Below are positions 57,577 to 64,000 of a stretch of 64,000 nt of DNA, in pieces. The notes under the pieces were generated by a model. That model worked only from the letters and a program-made list of their open reading frames with translations, was not told the origin of the DNA and made no database searches. Position 1 is the first letter of the stretch; every line of letters begins with the position of its first letter. Source of the DNA: Alphaproteobacteria bacterium. GTDB taxonomy: Bacteria > Pseudomonadota > Alphaproteobacteria > Puniceispirillales > UBA1172. The DNA lies in contig JADHOM010000008.1 of the NCBI GenBank assembly GCA_016778985.1, forward strand, positions 1 to 64,000. The letters are read 5' to 3'. The translations under genes and the position numbers were made by a program.

Positions 57577-58467
57577 GGCTGGAGTTTTAGATGTTGGGCG
57601 AGGCACCGATCTAGCCATAAGAGTATTGCCAATGATAACTAAGATCAGCCCAAAGATAGAAAATATTGTCCATTCATAGGCTTCTGCTCTTTGCGAGATC
57701 AATAATGCTAAGACAGGAAAGATGACGGTAATATAACTGGCACGACCGGGCCCAATGCGGCCAACTAGCGTTAAATAGCAGGTAAAGGCGATAACCGACG
57801 AGATTACAGATAGCCACGCCAAACCACCAAGATATTTCCATGTTGGTTCAATGATAAAGCGATGACCACGCATAAGGCTGATAATAGCAAGAAACGCAGA
57901 ACCGTATAGCATGCCCCAGCTATTTGCACTGATCACCGAAATATTTTTGGATTGTAGCCGACCTGATATTATATTCCCCAAGCTAAAGATTAAGGTGCCG
58001 CCAAGACAGAATGCAAGGCTGATGATCGGAGCATGGCCATTTTCAAGCTCAGGTAAAAAGATAAGAGCAACACCAAAAATACCAAAGATAACTGCAATCA
58101 TTAGCTGTAATTGCGGCATCTCCCGATCAATAGTAGATTTGATAATCAGCACCATTAATGAGGCCGTGGAAAAAACCACTGCTAGCAAGCCAGACGATAA
58201 GTTAAAAGCACCATAATAAAATAAGGTAAAGTTAGCGCAAAATAAAAACAGACTTAAAAGTGCAACCCGCAAATGGGTAGCCAGAGGCAACCGAAGGGTG
58301 CCACCACTCATCGCTGTAAACGTCATCATCAATATCCCAGCAATGAGAAATCGCCAAAATAACGATACTTCAGGTGCAACAACCCCTAATTGCCACCTCA
58401 GCGGTAGCCAGCTTGTTGACCACGCAAACGCCGTCATGCCATACAAAAAATAGTCAAAAGGCTTCAT
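57541..58467 (-). CDS. EamA/DMT-family membrane transporter
   Basis: A 308-residue protein with ten predicted helices in two EamA halves. FAWSTSWLPLRWQLGVVAPEVSLFWRFLIAGIL at the start and the second half's GMLYGSAFLAIISLMRGHRF and SYITVIFPVLALLISQRAEAYEWTIFSIFGLILVIIG are typical. It is the third DMT-type protein in the window. Cargo unknown. Confidence 0.82.
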   Translation of the reverse strand: MKPFDYFLYGMTAFAWSTSWLPLRWQLGVVAPEVSLFWRFLIAGILMMTFTAMSGGTLRLPLATHLRVALLSLFLFCANFTLFYYGAFNLSSGLLAVVFSTASLMVLIIKSTIDREMPQLQLMIAVIFGIFGVALIFLPELENGHAPIISLAFCLGGTLIFSLGNIISGRLQSKNISVISANSWGMLYGSAFLAIISLMRGHRFIIEPTWKYLGGLAWLSVISSVIAFTCYLTLVGRIGPGRASYITVIFPVLALLISQRAEAYEWTIFSIFGLILVIIGNTLMARSVPRPTSKTPALNRHSYSHNSE

Positions 58468-58531
58468 TGGCGTATCATTAAATTTCTAAGAAAGATTTAA
58501 GTGATGTTATAATAGGCTTGACGTCATTGAA

Positions 58532-58608
58532 TGGTCGGAGTGGCGGGATTTGAACCCACGACCCCCACACCCCCAGTATGGTGCGCTACCAGGCTGCGCT
58601 ACACTCCG
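58532..58608 (-). tRNA. tRNA-Pro (anticodon GGG)
   Basis: A 77-nt tRNA on the minus strand. Acceptor CGGAGTG/CACTCCG, D arm GCGCAGCCTGGTAGCGC, anticodon arm CCATA-CTGGGGG-TGTGG with GGG at 34-36, T arm GTGGGTTCAAATCCCGC, discriminator A and encoded CCA. Confidence 0.97.
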
Positions 58609-58727
58609 TTACACATTCAAACTTTAAGGTAATGATAAATAACAATTTTTATTGTCCCAAGAACTAGTAAACTTGCTTATTTTGGGGGCAAATAAAACAA
58701 GAAAAAACCATTCATATAAGAGAGAAT

Positions 58728-58756
58728 TTTTTAGCCCAATGAATAGCCAATGTCAA
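58728..58756 (-). promoter_or_regulatory. Candidate promoter for tRNA-Pro
   Basis: On the minus strand a perfect -35 TTGACA (58756-58751) is followed, after 17 bases, by TAAAAA (58733-58728), a four-of-six match to the -10. Transcription would begin near 58721, roughly 110 bases before the tRNA. Confidence 0.5.
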
Positions 58757-58850
58757 ACGGGTTCGAAAGATTACGTTACCTGAAAACAGGTAATCCACTA
58801 TCTTTCCCCCACCCGTTATTCCAAATATTATGCCAATTGGCCTATTCATT
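58738..58850. other. Nested inverted-repeat structure, possible structured RNA
   Basis: Four nested stems share one axis. Outer: AATGAATAG/CTATTCATT plus CCAAT/ATTGG with one bulged C. Next: AACGGGT/ACCCGTT. Next: AAAGAT/ATCTTT. Tip: TTACCTG/CAGGTAA with an AAAA loop. Internal loops are asymmetric, the largest (about 17 nt) on the plus-strand 3' side. No T-run follows on either strand, so it is not a standard terminator. The outer stem overlaps the candidate tRNA-Pro promoter. Confidence 0.5.
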
Positions 58851-58992
58851 CAAACTCCATAAATATCAATATAAACGGTTAAGGCAAAAATGATGGCCAT
58901 TTCAGTGTTTTATTGATACGCAAAGCCGTAAACTGAACCACCAAAACTGGCATCCTAATACAGCGTGATAGGATATGTGAAGGAATAGAAGG

Positions 58993-59424
58993 TTAACTAA
59001 GCTGTTTTAGTCGTGACTTAGCTGTTTTTAAGATCGTAATAGCCTTGGATATATTTTGTGAGAGATGTTGATCCGCTGATGGCATCACATCATCCCTATT
59101 CTGCGCCGCTTCTGGCATTGGTTCTGCCTCAGTTCCATTAGCAACTGATAAAACCGCCACAGCCTCACCTGCTTTAGGCTTAGTATAGCTTTTCAGGACT
59201 TGTTGAGCACCTTTGATGGTATAGCCCTCATCATATAGCAGCTCTTGTATGCGTTTTAGCAGAATAATATCTTCGGGGCGGTAATAACGTCTGCCGCCAT
59301 TGCGCTTAATCGGCTTAAGCTGATTAAATCGCGTTTCCCAGAACCGCAACACATGTGTCGGGACGTTCAGCATAGATGAAACTTCTGTAATATTACGAAA
59401 AGCTTCAGGGGTTTTATTAACCAT
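58993..59424 (-). CDS. MerR-family transcriptional regulator
   Basis: A 143-residue regulator. The winged helix-turn-helix is [72 protein letters not shown]. The C-terminal part (about 75-143) lacks the usual metal-binding cysteines. It is the MerR gene that customarily follows ihfA in alphaproteobacteria; its targets are not known. Confidence 0.92.
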   Translation of the reverse strand: MVNKTPEAFRNITEVSSMLNVPTHVLRFWETRFNQLKPIKRNGGRRYYRPEDIILLKRIQELLYDEGYTIKGAQQVLKSYTKPKAGEAVAVLSVANGTEAEPMPEAAQNRDDVMPSADQHLSQNISKAITILKTAKSRLKQLS

Positions 59425-59455
59425 GTGATGCTCCCCTGTTCACCATACTGATGAA

Positions 59456-59749
59456 TTAATCTGAGTTATTAACTTTATCACGCAAGATATGTGATGGTCG
59501 GAAAGACAGCACCCGACGCGGCGTAATCGGAACTTCCTGGCCAGTTTTTGGATTACGACCCATCCGTTGATTCTTGTTTCTGACAGTAAAGCTACCGAAT
59601 GAGGTGATCTTGACGTTAGTACCAGATTCTAGTTTATCAGAAATCTCATCGAGGATAGTACCAACAATGTCAGCAGACTCATTACGAGAAAGACCGATTT
59701 TTTGGTAAATGGCTTCGGCAAGGTCAGCGCGTATAAGAGAACGTTTCAT
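59456..59749 (-). CDS. ihfA: Integration host factor subunit alpha
   Basis: A 97-residue HU/IHF-fold protein. It has [24 protein letters not shown]-like helices (here [13 protein letters not shown]), the beta-arm with [23 protein letters not shown], and the intercalating proline in NPKTG. With IhfB it bends DNA, which also assists sigma-54 promoters such as those used by NtrC. ihfB is not in the window. Confidence 0.94.
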   Translation of the reverse strand: MKRSLIRADLAEAIYQKIGLSRNESADIVGTILDEISDKLESGTNVKITSFGSFTVRNKNQRMGRNPKTGQEVPITPRRVLSFRPSHILRDKVNNSD

Positions 59750-59803
59750 AGTTAAAAAATAGTAAACAAATTCAGACTAGTCAAATGCAAATATCATTTT
59801 TAT

Positions 59804-60802
59804 TTATGGTTTGCCAATCCGAGCGATGGCAGCCCCCCAAGTTAGGCCGCCGCCAATACCCTCAAAGGCGACAATATCACCATTAGAAATCATATCTTTT
59901 CGCATAGCTTCATCAAAAGCTAAAGGGATCGACGCGGCGGAGGTATTGGCATGACGATCAACCGTCCGCACCACACGCTCATCTGGCATATTAAGTTTTT
60001 TCTGTAACATATTGATTATTCTTAAATTTGCTTGATGCGGGACAAGCCAATCAATTTCTGAAACGGATTTTCCTGATGCTTCTATTGCGGCATCTAAGCA
60101 ATGTGCTAATTTTTCGACCGCATGTTTGAACACATCCTGCCCGCTCATCCTGACGGTACCGACATGACCACGCGCTGGCCCGCCATCAACATAAAGAATA
60201 TCGCGGAAACGGCCATCCGTGAAAATGACAGATGAGAGAATCCCCCAATCAGGGGCATTATCATCTGCCTCAAGCACAACCGCACCAGCACCATCACCAA
60301 ACAAAACCGCCGTGCCTCGGTCTGACCAATCAAGAATTCGGCTAAATGCCTCCGCTCCAATGATTAGCATTTTTCGGGCTTTACCTGCTTTAATCATCGC
60401 ATCTGCTGTATCCAGAGCATAAACAAACCCCGCGCAAACCGCCTGAATATCAAAAGCGAAGGCATTAAATGCCCCTAGTTTTTTCTGAACAGTTGAGGCG
60501 GTTGACGGAAAAGTGTCGTCTGGCGTCGTTGTCGCAACAATGATCCCATCAATAGCATCAACTGATAGCCCTGCCATATCGAGCGCATTGCGAGCCGCAT
60601 GAACCGCCATGTCAGATGTTAATTCATCATCCCCGATAATATGACGCTGTCTGATCCCTGAACGCTGGCGTATCCACTCATCACTCGTATCCATCATCGT
60701 GCTAAGATCATCATTGGTGAGTATTTTTTCAGGTAAATATGATCCTGATGCCGTCACCAGCACTGCTGGGAATTGAGATATTTCGGGGCTTCTATTGGTC
60801 AT
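59804..60802 (-). CDS. fabH: Beta-ketoacyl-ACP synthase III
   Basis: A 332-residue condensing enzyme that starts fatty-acid synthesis from acetyl-CoA and malonyl-ACP. The catalytic triad is visible: C123 (AVCAGF), H256 (VPHQANLRI) and N286 (RHANTSAAS). DTSDEWIRQRSGIRQRH and GDGAGAVVLEA are also family marks. It lies 14 bases after plsX. Confidence 0.96.
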   Translation of the reverse strand: MTNRSPEISQFPAVLVTASGSYLPEKILTNDDLSTMMDTSDEWIRQRSGIRQRHIIGDDELTSDMAVHAARNALDMAGLSVDAIDGIIVATTTPDDTFPSTASTVQKKLGAFNAFAFDIQAVCAGFVYALDTADAMIKAGKARKMLIIGAEAFSRILDWSDRGTAVLFGDGAGAVVLEADDNAPDWGILSSVIFTDGRFRDILYVDGGPARGHVGTVRMSGQDVFKHAVEKLAHCLDAAIEASGKSVSEIDWLVPHQANLRIINMLQKKLNMPDERVVRTVDRHANTSAASIPLAFDEAMRKDMISNGDIVAFEGIGGGLTWGAAIARIGKP

Positions 60803-60816
60803 ATCATGTAAACTTT

Positions 60817-61902
60817 CTATGATGTCTTATTTTTTTGCTCTTGCGCCATATCAATAGCTTTCAATGAACGTGCTATGCCTTTTTTCACATCATCCATAAA
60901 ATGATTCCGATGCATATCACTAGCAACCTTGATAGCATTAGCAAAGCCTTTAGGATTTGCACTGCCATGAGATTTTACAACAATACCATTTAATCCCAAT
61001 AGCACCGCGCCATTATAGTTTTGCGGGTTCATCTTATTACGCAAGTTTTTAAACGACTGGCTAGCAAACATATAGCCAAGTTTAGCAAATAATGTTGCCT
61101 TAAAAGACTGTCTGATCAGAGTTCCGATTAGTCGTGATGTGCCTTCAGCGGTTTTCAGCGCGATATTACCGCTAAAGCCATCACTAACAACAATATCAAC
61201 AACACCCATAGGAAAATCACTGCCTTCAACAAACCCGTAATAATTCATATTAATCTCAGGATTAGATAAAATGGCGGCGGCATCTCGGATAGAGGCGCTG
61301 CCCTTTTGCTCCTCTTCCCCAATATTCAACAGACCAATGCTAGGTTTATATGATGCTGACGGATCAGCATCTGCGGTCACCCGAAAAAATGTATCACCCA
61401 TAACCGCAAACTGCACCAGATTGGTGGCAGAACATTCAATATTTGCGCCTAGATCAAGCATACAGCAACGCCCATGCATAGTCGGGAAAAATGCAGCGAG
61501 CGCTGGCCTATCTATGCCTTCGATAGTCCGCAACACCATTAATGCCATAATCATTAAGGCACCAGAGTTGCCCGCTGAAACAACGGCATCTGCCTCCCCA
61601 TCTTTGACCATATCAATGGCTAGCCGCATAGATGAGTTTTTGCCCGAACGTAGGGCCTGTGATGGAATATCATCTGAAGCCACCATATCTGTAGTATGAT
61701 GAATACGAACATCCCTCAGCGGCGAGTTGGGCTTGATAAAGGGGCGTATTTTGCCCTCATCACCAACCAGAATAGGCGTGATAGATGGATCAAGGCTAAT
61801 TGCCCTTTCGGTGCCAGTAATAATGGCCTGTGGCGCGTCATCACCGCCCATAGCGTCAATCGCTAACGTAATTTTATGTGGAAAATTCAATATAAACCCC
61901 AA
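60817..61902 (-). CDS. plsX: Phosphate acyltransferase PlsX
   Basis: A 361-residue enzyme that makes acyl-phosphate from acyl-ACP for phospholipid synthesis. Signature segments: ITLAIDAMGGDDAPQAII, VSAGNSGALMIMALMVL, GFVEGSDFPMGVVDIVVSDGFSGNIALKTAEG and GVNGIVVKSHGSA-like GLNGIVVKSHGSA. The start appears to be TTG 61902, weakly supported. The L32 gene rpmF, often next to plsX, is absent here. Confidence 0.94.
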   Translation of the reverse strand: MGFILNFPHKITLAIDAMGGDDAPQAIITGTERAISLDPSITPILVGDEGKIRPFIKPNSPLRDVRIHHTTDMVASDDIPSQALRSGKNSSMRLAIDMVKDGEADAVVSAGNSGALMIMALMVLRTIEGIDRPALAAFFPTMHGRCCMLDLGANIECSATNLVQFAVMGDTFFRVTADADPSASYKPSIGLLNIGEEEQKGSASIRDAAAILSNPEINMNYYGFVEGSDFPMGVVDIVVSDGFSGNIALKTAEGTSRLIGTLIRQSFKATLFAKLGYMFASQSFKNLRNKMNPQNYNGAVLLGLNGIVVKSHGSANPKGFANAIKVASDMHRNHFMDDVKKGIARSLKAIDMAQEQKNKTS

Positions 61903-61917
61903 TAATATTACTATTAT

Positions 61918-62418
61918 TTATCGTGTTTTCTTTAATTCAGCAAGTTTTCCAAAAGGCCCTGATCTGTCAAAACTGTCATCTTTGACCTCAACTGGCGCCA
62001 GATCATTGGCACGCGGCCATTCCGGTGCCTCTAGTGCCAATAATTGTGCAATGGTCTCACCAACAGGCACCATGCGGTTGAACATCGGTTCTGTCTGCAC
62101 ACTCATTGGATCAATCAGCTCTTCTTCTTTTGGCGTATCCATAATGGCAAATCGCTCATTAATGCGGATATCCAATTGCTGCCGAACCGGGGCTTCGGTA
62201 ACGACACAGGCTTGGGTGATATCAGCAATGGCCTTGCCTTTCATATAGCATGCTTGACCGGCAAGACGTGATAAAGTGACCTCACCCTTAATATGATAAA
62301 TGTGGAGCCAGCCAAACCTCTCCGCCAAGGTTTGACATATCTTTTGATCCGCATCAAAGCTAAGCGTCAGCGGTTTATTCTCATCAATTTTATCGAATGC
62401 AATCATAAGATCAATCAT
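61918..62418 (-). CDS. YceD/DUF177 family protein
   Basis: About 166 residues matching YceD (DUF177), a protein normally encoded with rpmF and plsX and linked to 23S rRNA or ribosome metabolism. Seen: LSRLAGQACYMKGKAIADITQACVVTEAPVRQQLDIRINERFAIMD and the C-terminal LLALEAPEWPRAND. One of the two typical cysteines (QACV) is kept. The start is taken as ATG 62418, which avoids overlap with the upstream gene. Confidence 0.83.
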   Translation of the reverse strand: MIDLMIAFDKIDENKPLTLSFDADQKICQTLAERFGWLHIYHIKGEVTLSRLAGQACYMKGKAIADITQACVVTEAPVRQQLDIRINERFAIMDTPKEEELIDPMSVQTEPMFNRMVPVGETIAQLLALEAPEWPRANDLAPVEVKDDSFDRSGPFGKLAELKKTR

Positions 62419-62422
62419 TAGC

Positions 62423-62974
62423 TTACTTATCCAGATCAAGCGCAAGATCAATTTGCCCAAGCAAGAGCGATTGATCCGATTGATTTTTTAGCCGTATTGC
62501 CGCCTTTAAGACAGCCTTAGATAGATGGCTTTCGATACCGCCCATTTCCCGATCACGGTAAAGATTACGAATCAAAGCTGCCGCCAAAGCTTCACCATCA
62601 TTATCATCAAGAGCCTTGCTATATGCTTGCAGGCGGCCAACAAATGCGGTCGCCATTACTTTAACCTTCTTGCCAACTTTATTCTCACTAACGCCAATTT
62701 CATGAAGGCTCAAATCCATATCAGCAAACATGGTATCGGTTAGCTCTTGCGCTCTGAGTTTACCTTCACCATCAATTTTAGTAAGCCTGTGGACAACGAG
62801 CGCGGTGAATAGACAGACAGTATCAAAGCGGCCATCAAAACTATCTTCAATCTGATATTTAATATAAATATCAGGATTACGAGTCGCCTCAGCAATTTGC
62901 CTGTAAAGCGATTCTGCCTCAACACTAGCAGGTCTTGACCAATCAAGTACTTTTTGTCTTAACCATTGCAACAT
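62423..62974 (-). CDS. Ubiquinol-cytochrome c chaperone (CBP3-like)
   Basis: A 183-residue protein of the Ubiq_cyt_C_chap family related to mitochondrial CBP3. Seen: LYRQIAEATRNPDIYIKYQIEDSFDGRFDTVCLFTALVVHRL and MFADMDLSLHEIGVSENKVGKKVKVMATAFVGRLQAYSKAL. Such proteins assist cytochrome bc1 assembly in alphaproteobacteria and mitochondria, which supports the class assignment. It precedes yceD by 4 nt. Confidence 0.9.
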   Translation of the reverse strand: MLQWLRQKVLDWSRPASVEAESLYRQIAEATRNPDIYIKYQIEDSFDGRFDTVCLFTALVVHRLTKIDGEGKLRAQELTDTMFADMDLSLHEIGVSENKVGKKVKVMATAFVGRLQAYSKALDDNDGEALAAALIRNLYRDREMGGIESHLSKAVLKAAIRLKNQSDQSLLLGQIDLALDLDK

Positions 62975-63114
62975 CTATTCGCGCCTTTCGTGTAAATACG
63001 CCTTTGCCATAGAAGGGCGCTGAGGGATCAAACAAGATGCAAGGTGGTAGCCAACACTTGCAATAGAGTTATAATTGGACTATTTGTTAGTGAATTATTA
63101 TCATGAAGATGTAA

Positions 63115-63552
63115 ATGAAAAAACCGATTTATTTAACTTTAGCGATTTGCATGATGACCATGTTATCGGCTTGCGAAAGCCGGGTCACCCAACATGGTAA
63201 TAGCCTTGATCCGACGACGCTGGATAAGCTAAACATAGGTTCAACTAAACAAATTGAGGTTGAGGCGATGTTCGGCAGACCCTCAACCCGTGGGGCATTT
63301 GATTCTGGCCGAATTTATTATATCTCACAACAGATGGAAAAGGTGCCAGGTCGCAAGACAGCGTTACTAGAGCGAACTATTGTTATCTTTAAATTTGATG
63401 ATAAAAGCACCTTGGAATCTATTGAATTTAAAGATGAAAATTTAGGTAGAACCGTATTTTATATTGATAGCGTTACACCTACTCCTGGCCAAAATTTTGG
63501 CTTTTTTGAACAGATTTTGGGTAATCTGAGAACACCACCCACCTCTCAATAA
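63115..63552 (+). CDS. bamE: Outer membrane assembly lipoprotein BamE
   Basis: A 145-residue lipoprotein. The signal peptide ends in the lipobox LSAC (cysteine about residue 20). The SmpA/OmlA fold follows: LDKLNIGSTKQIEVEAMFGRPSTRGAFDSGRIYYISQQMEK, then TIVIFKFDDKSTLESIEF. BamE is an accessory subunit of the BAM complex. Divergent from the CBP3-like gene, as is common in alphaproteobacteria. Confidence 0.9.
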   Translation: MKKPIYLTLAICMMTMLSACESRVTQHGNSLDPTTLDKLNIGSTKQIEVEAMFGRPSTRGAFDSGRIYYISQQMEKVPGRKTALLERTIVIFKFDDKSTLESIEFKDENLGRTVFYIDSVTPTPGQNFGFFEQILGNLRTPPTSQ

Positions 63553-63582
63553 GTTTATATCATTTCAATATATTGATGAAGA

Positions 63583-63614
63583 AAACCCCCTTGGGACATG
63601 CCGCAAGGGGGTTT
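63583..63614. terminator. Bidirectional terminator between bamE and hppA
   Basis: AAACCCCCTTG (63583-63593) and CAAGGGGGTTT (63604-63614) form a perfect 11-bp GC-rich stem with a 10-nt loop. The gene stops are 30 bases away on each side. On the minus strand TCTTC continues the T-rich arm, so it should serve hppA best. Confidence 0.85.
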
Positions 63615-63642
63615 AATATATTCATGTTTTACACTTTGTAGA

Positions 63643-63999
63643 TTAGCTAGCCAATCCCGCAAGCATCAAAAGAGCCACGATGTTAATGATCTTAATCATT
63701 GGGTTAACCGCTGGCCCTGACGTATCTTTGTAAGGATCACCAACAGTATCACCTGTGACAGCCGCCTTATGCGCTTCAGACCCTTTACCGCCATGATGCC
63801 CGTCTTCGATGTATTTCTTGGCATTATCCCAAGCACCACCACCGGCAGTCATGGAAATAGCAACATAAAGACCTGTTACGATTGTTCCAAGCAACATCGC
63901 ACCAACCGCAGTAAACGCCGCTTCTTGGCCAACGGTGGCATTGATGATCGCATAGACAACAATAGGTGCCAAAACAGGCAGCAATGAAGGAATAATCAT
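63643..63999 (-). CDS. hppA: Membrane pyrophosphatase HppA, C-terminal part
   Basis: The last 118 or so residues of a proton- (or sodium-) translocating pyrophosphatase; the gene continues past the right edge. Seen: [35 protein letters not shown], then [35 protein letters not shown], the conserved C-terminal substrate and membrane motifs. The residues that set K+ dependence and ion specificity lie partly outside the window. Confidence 0.96.
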   Translation of the reverse strand: MIIPSLLPVLAPIVVYAIINATVGQEAAFTAVGAMLLGTIVTGLYVAISMTAGGGAWDNAKKYIEDGHHGGKGSEAHKAAVTGDTVGDPYKDTSGPAVNPMIKIINIVALLMLAGLAS

Positions 64000-64000
64000 T

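Larger units (their letters stand above)
58609..58992. other. Gene-free region upstream of tRNA-Pro
   Basis: About 384 bp between tRNA-Pro and merR with no credible coding frame. It contains the nested inverted-repeat structure at 58738-58850 and a candidate tRNA-Pro promoter at 58728-58756. The rest is AT-rich and featureless. Confidence 0.5.

Noticed and set aside
61903-61917. rpmF expected between yceD and plsX
   Set aside because: The gap is only 15 bp; no L32 gene is present here.

Overview
The window looks like a chromosomal segment of a moderately AT-rich alphaproteobacterium. Evidence for the class is gene order: dusB-ntrB-ntrC-ntrY-ntrX-trkA-hfq beside ispDF, recG/sdhE/mfd, eno-ftsB-pdhA-pdhB-pdhC-lpd-lipA, and plsX-fabH-ihfA-merR. 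Family features agree: fused IspDF, a lipoyl domain on PdhB, a CBP3-type chaperone and a membrane pyrophosphatase. Streamlined spacing and this gene set suggest a marine planktonic lineage such as SAR116, but that is inference.

Layout. 1-663: a truncated MFS transporter joined to the start of an RTX-repeat lipoprotein. 985-5583: small accessory genes (chalcone-isomerase-like protein, Tas-like reductase, methyltransferase, zinc ribbon, EamA exporter, two-part YeeE/YedE transporter). 5539-15498: hflX, frnE, mfd, sdhE, recG, DUF502, mazG, hfq. 15602-24222: a tight minus-strand operon dusB-ntrBC-ntrYX-trkA for nitrogen and redox signalling and potassium uptake. 24374-26651: ispDF, pgpA, pncC. 26665-33796: coq10-like, lipA and the pyruvate dehydrogenase operon, with ftsB at its head. 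33879-36173: a CRISPR-Cas12 island. 36174-41220: eno, kdsA, pyrG, secG, tpiA. 41453-48023: ppiD-like foldase, trpE, an SPOR-like secreted protein and two membrane proteins. 48057-54802: a branched-chain amino-acid type ABC importer (livKHMGF) and a gamma-glutamyltransferase. 54990-64000: tRNA-Leu, accessory enzymes, tRNA-Pro, merR-ihfA-fabH-plsX-yceD-CBP3, bamE and the 3' end of hppA.

The most unusual element is the island between eno and ftsB. It holds one compact effector of about 597 aa that resembles Cas12m (type V-U1/V-M), and immediately downstream a minimal array of four 36-nt repeats (one degenerate) and three 30-nt spacers. There are no adaptation genes anywhere in the window. The effector keeps an apparently complete RuvC D-E-D triad (D318, E484, D572) and a four-cysteine zinc ribbon. 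The array has its own extended -10 promoter within the 37 nt between the effector stop and the first repeat. A perfect 19-bp inverted repeat and a repeat-like fragment lie on the other side of the effector. Other points of interest are a histone-H1-like lysine/alanine tail on LivF, a 113-nt nested inverted-repeat structure upstream of tRNA-Pro, and clustered GAGTGTT half-sites between tpiA and the ppiD-like gene.
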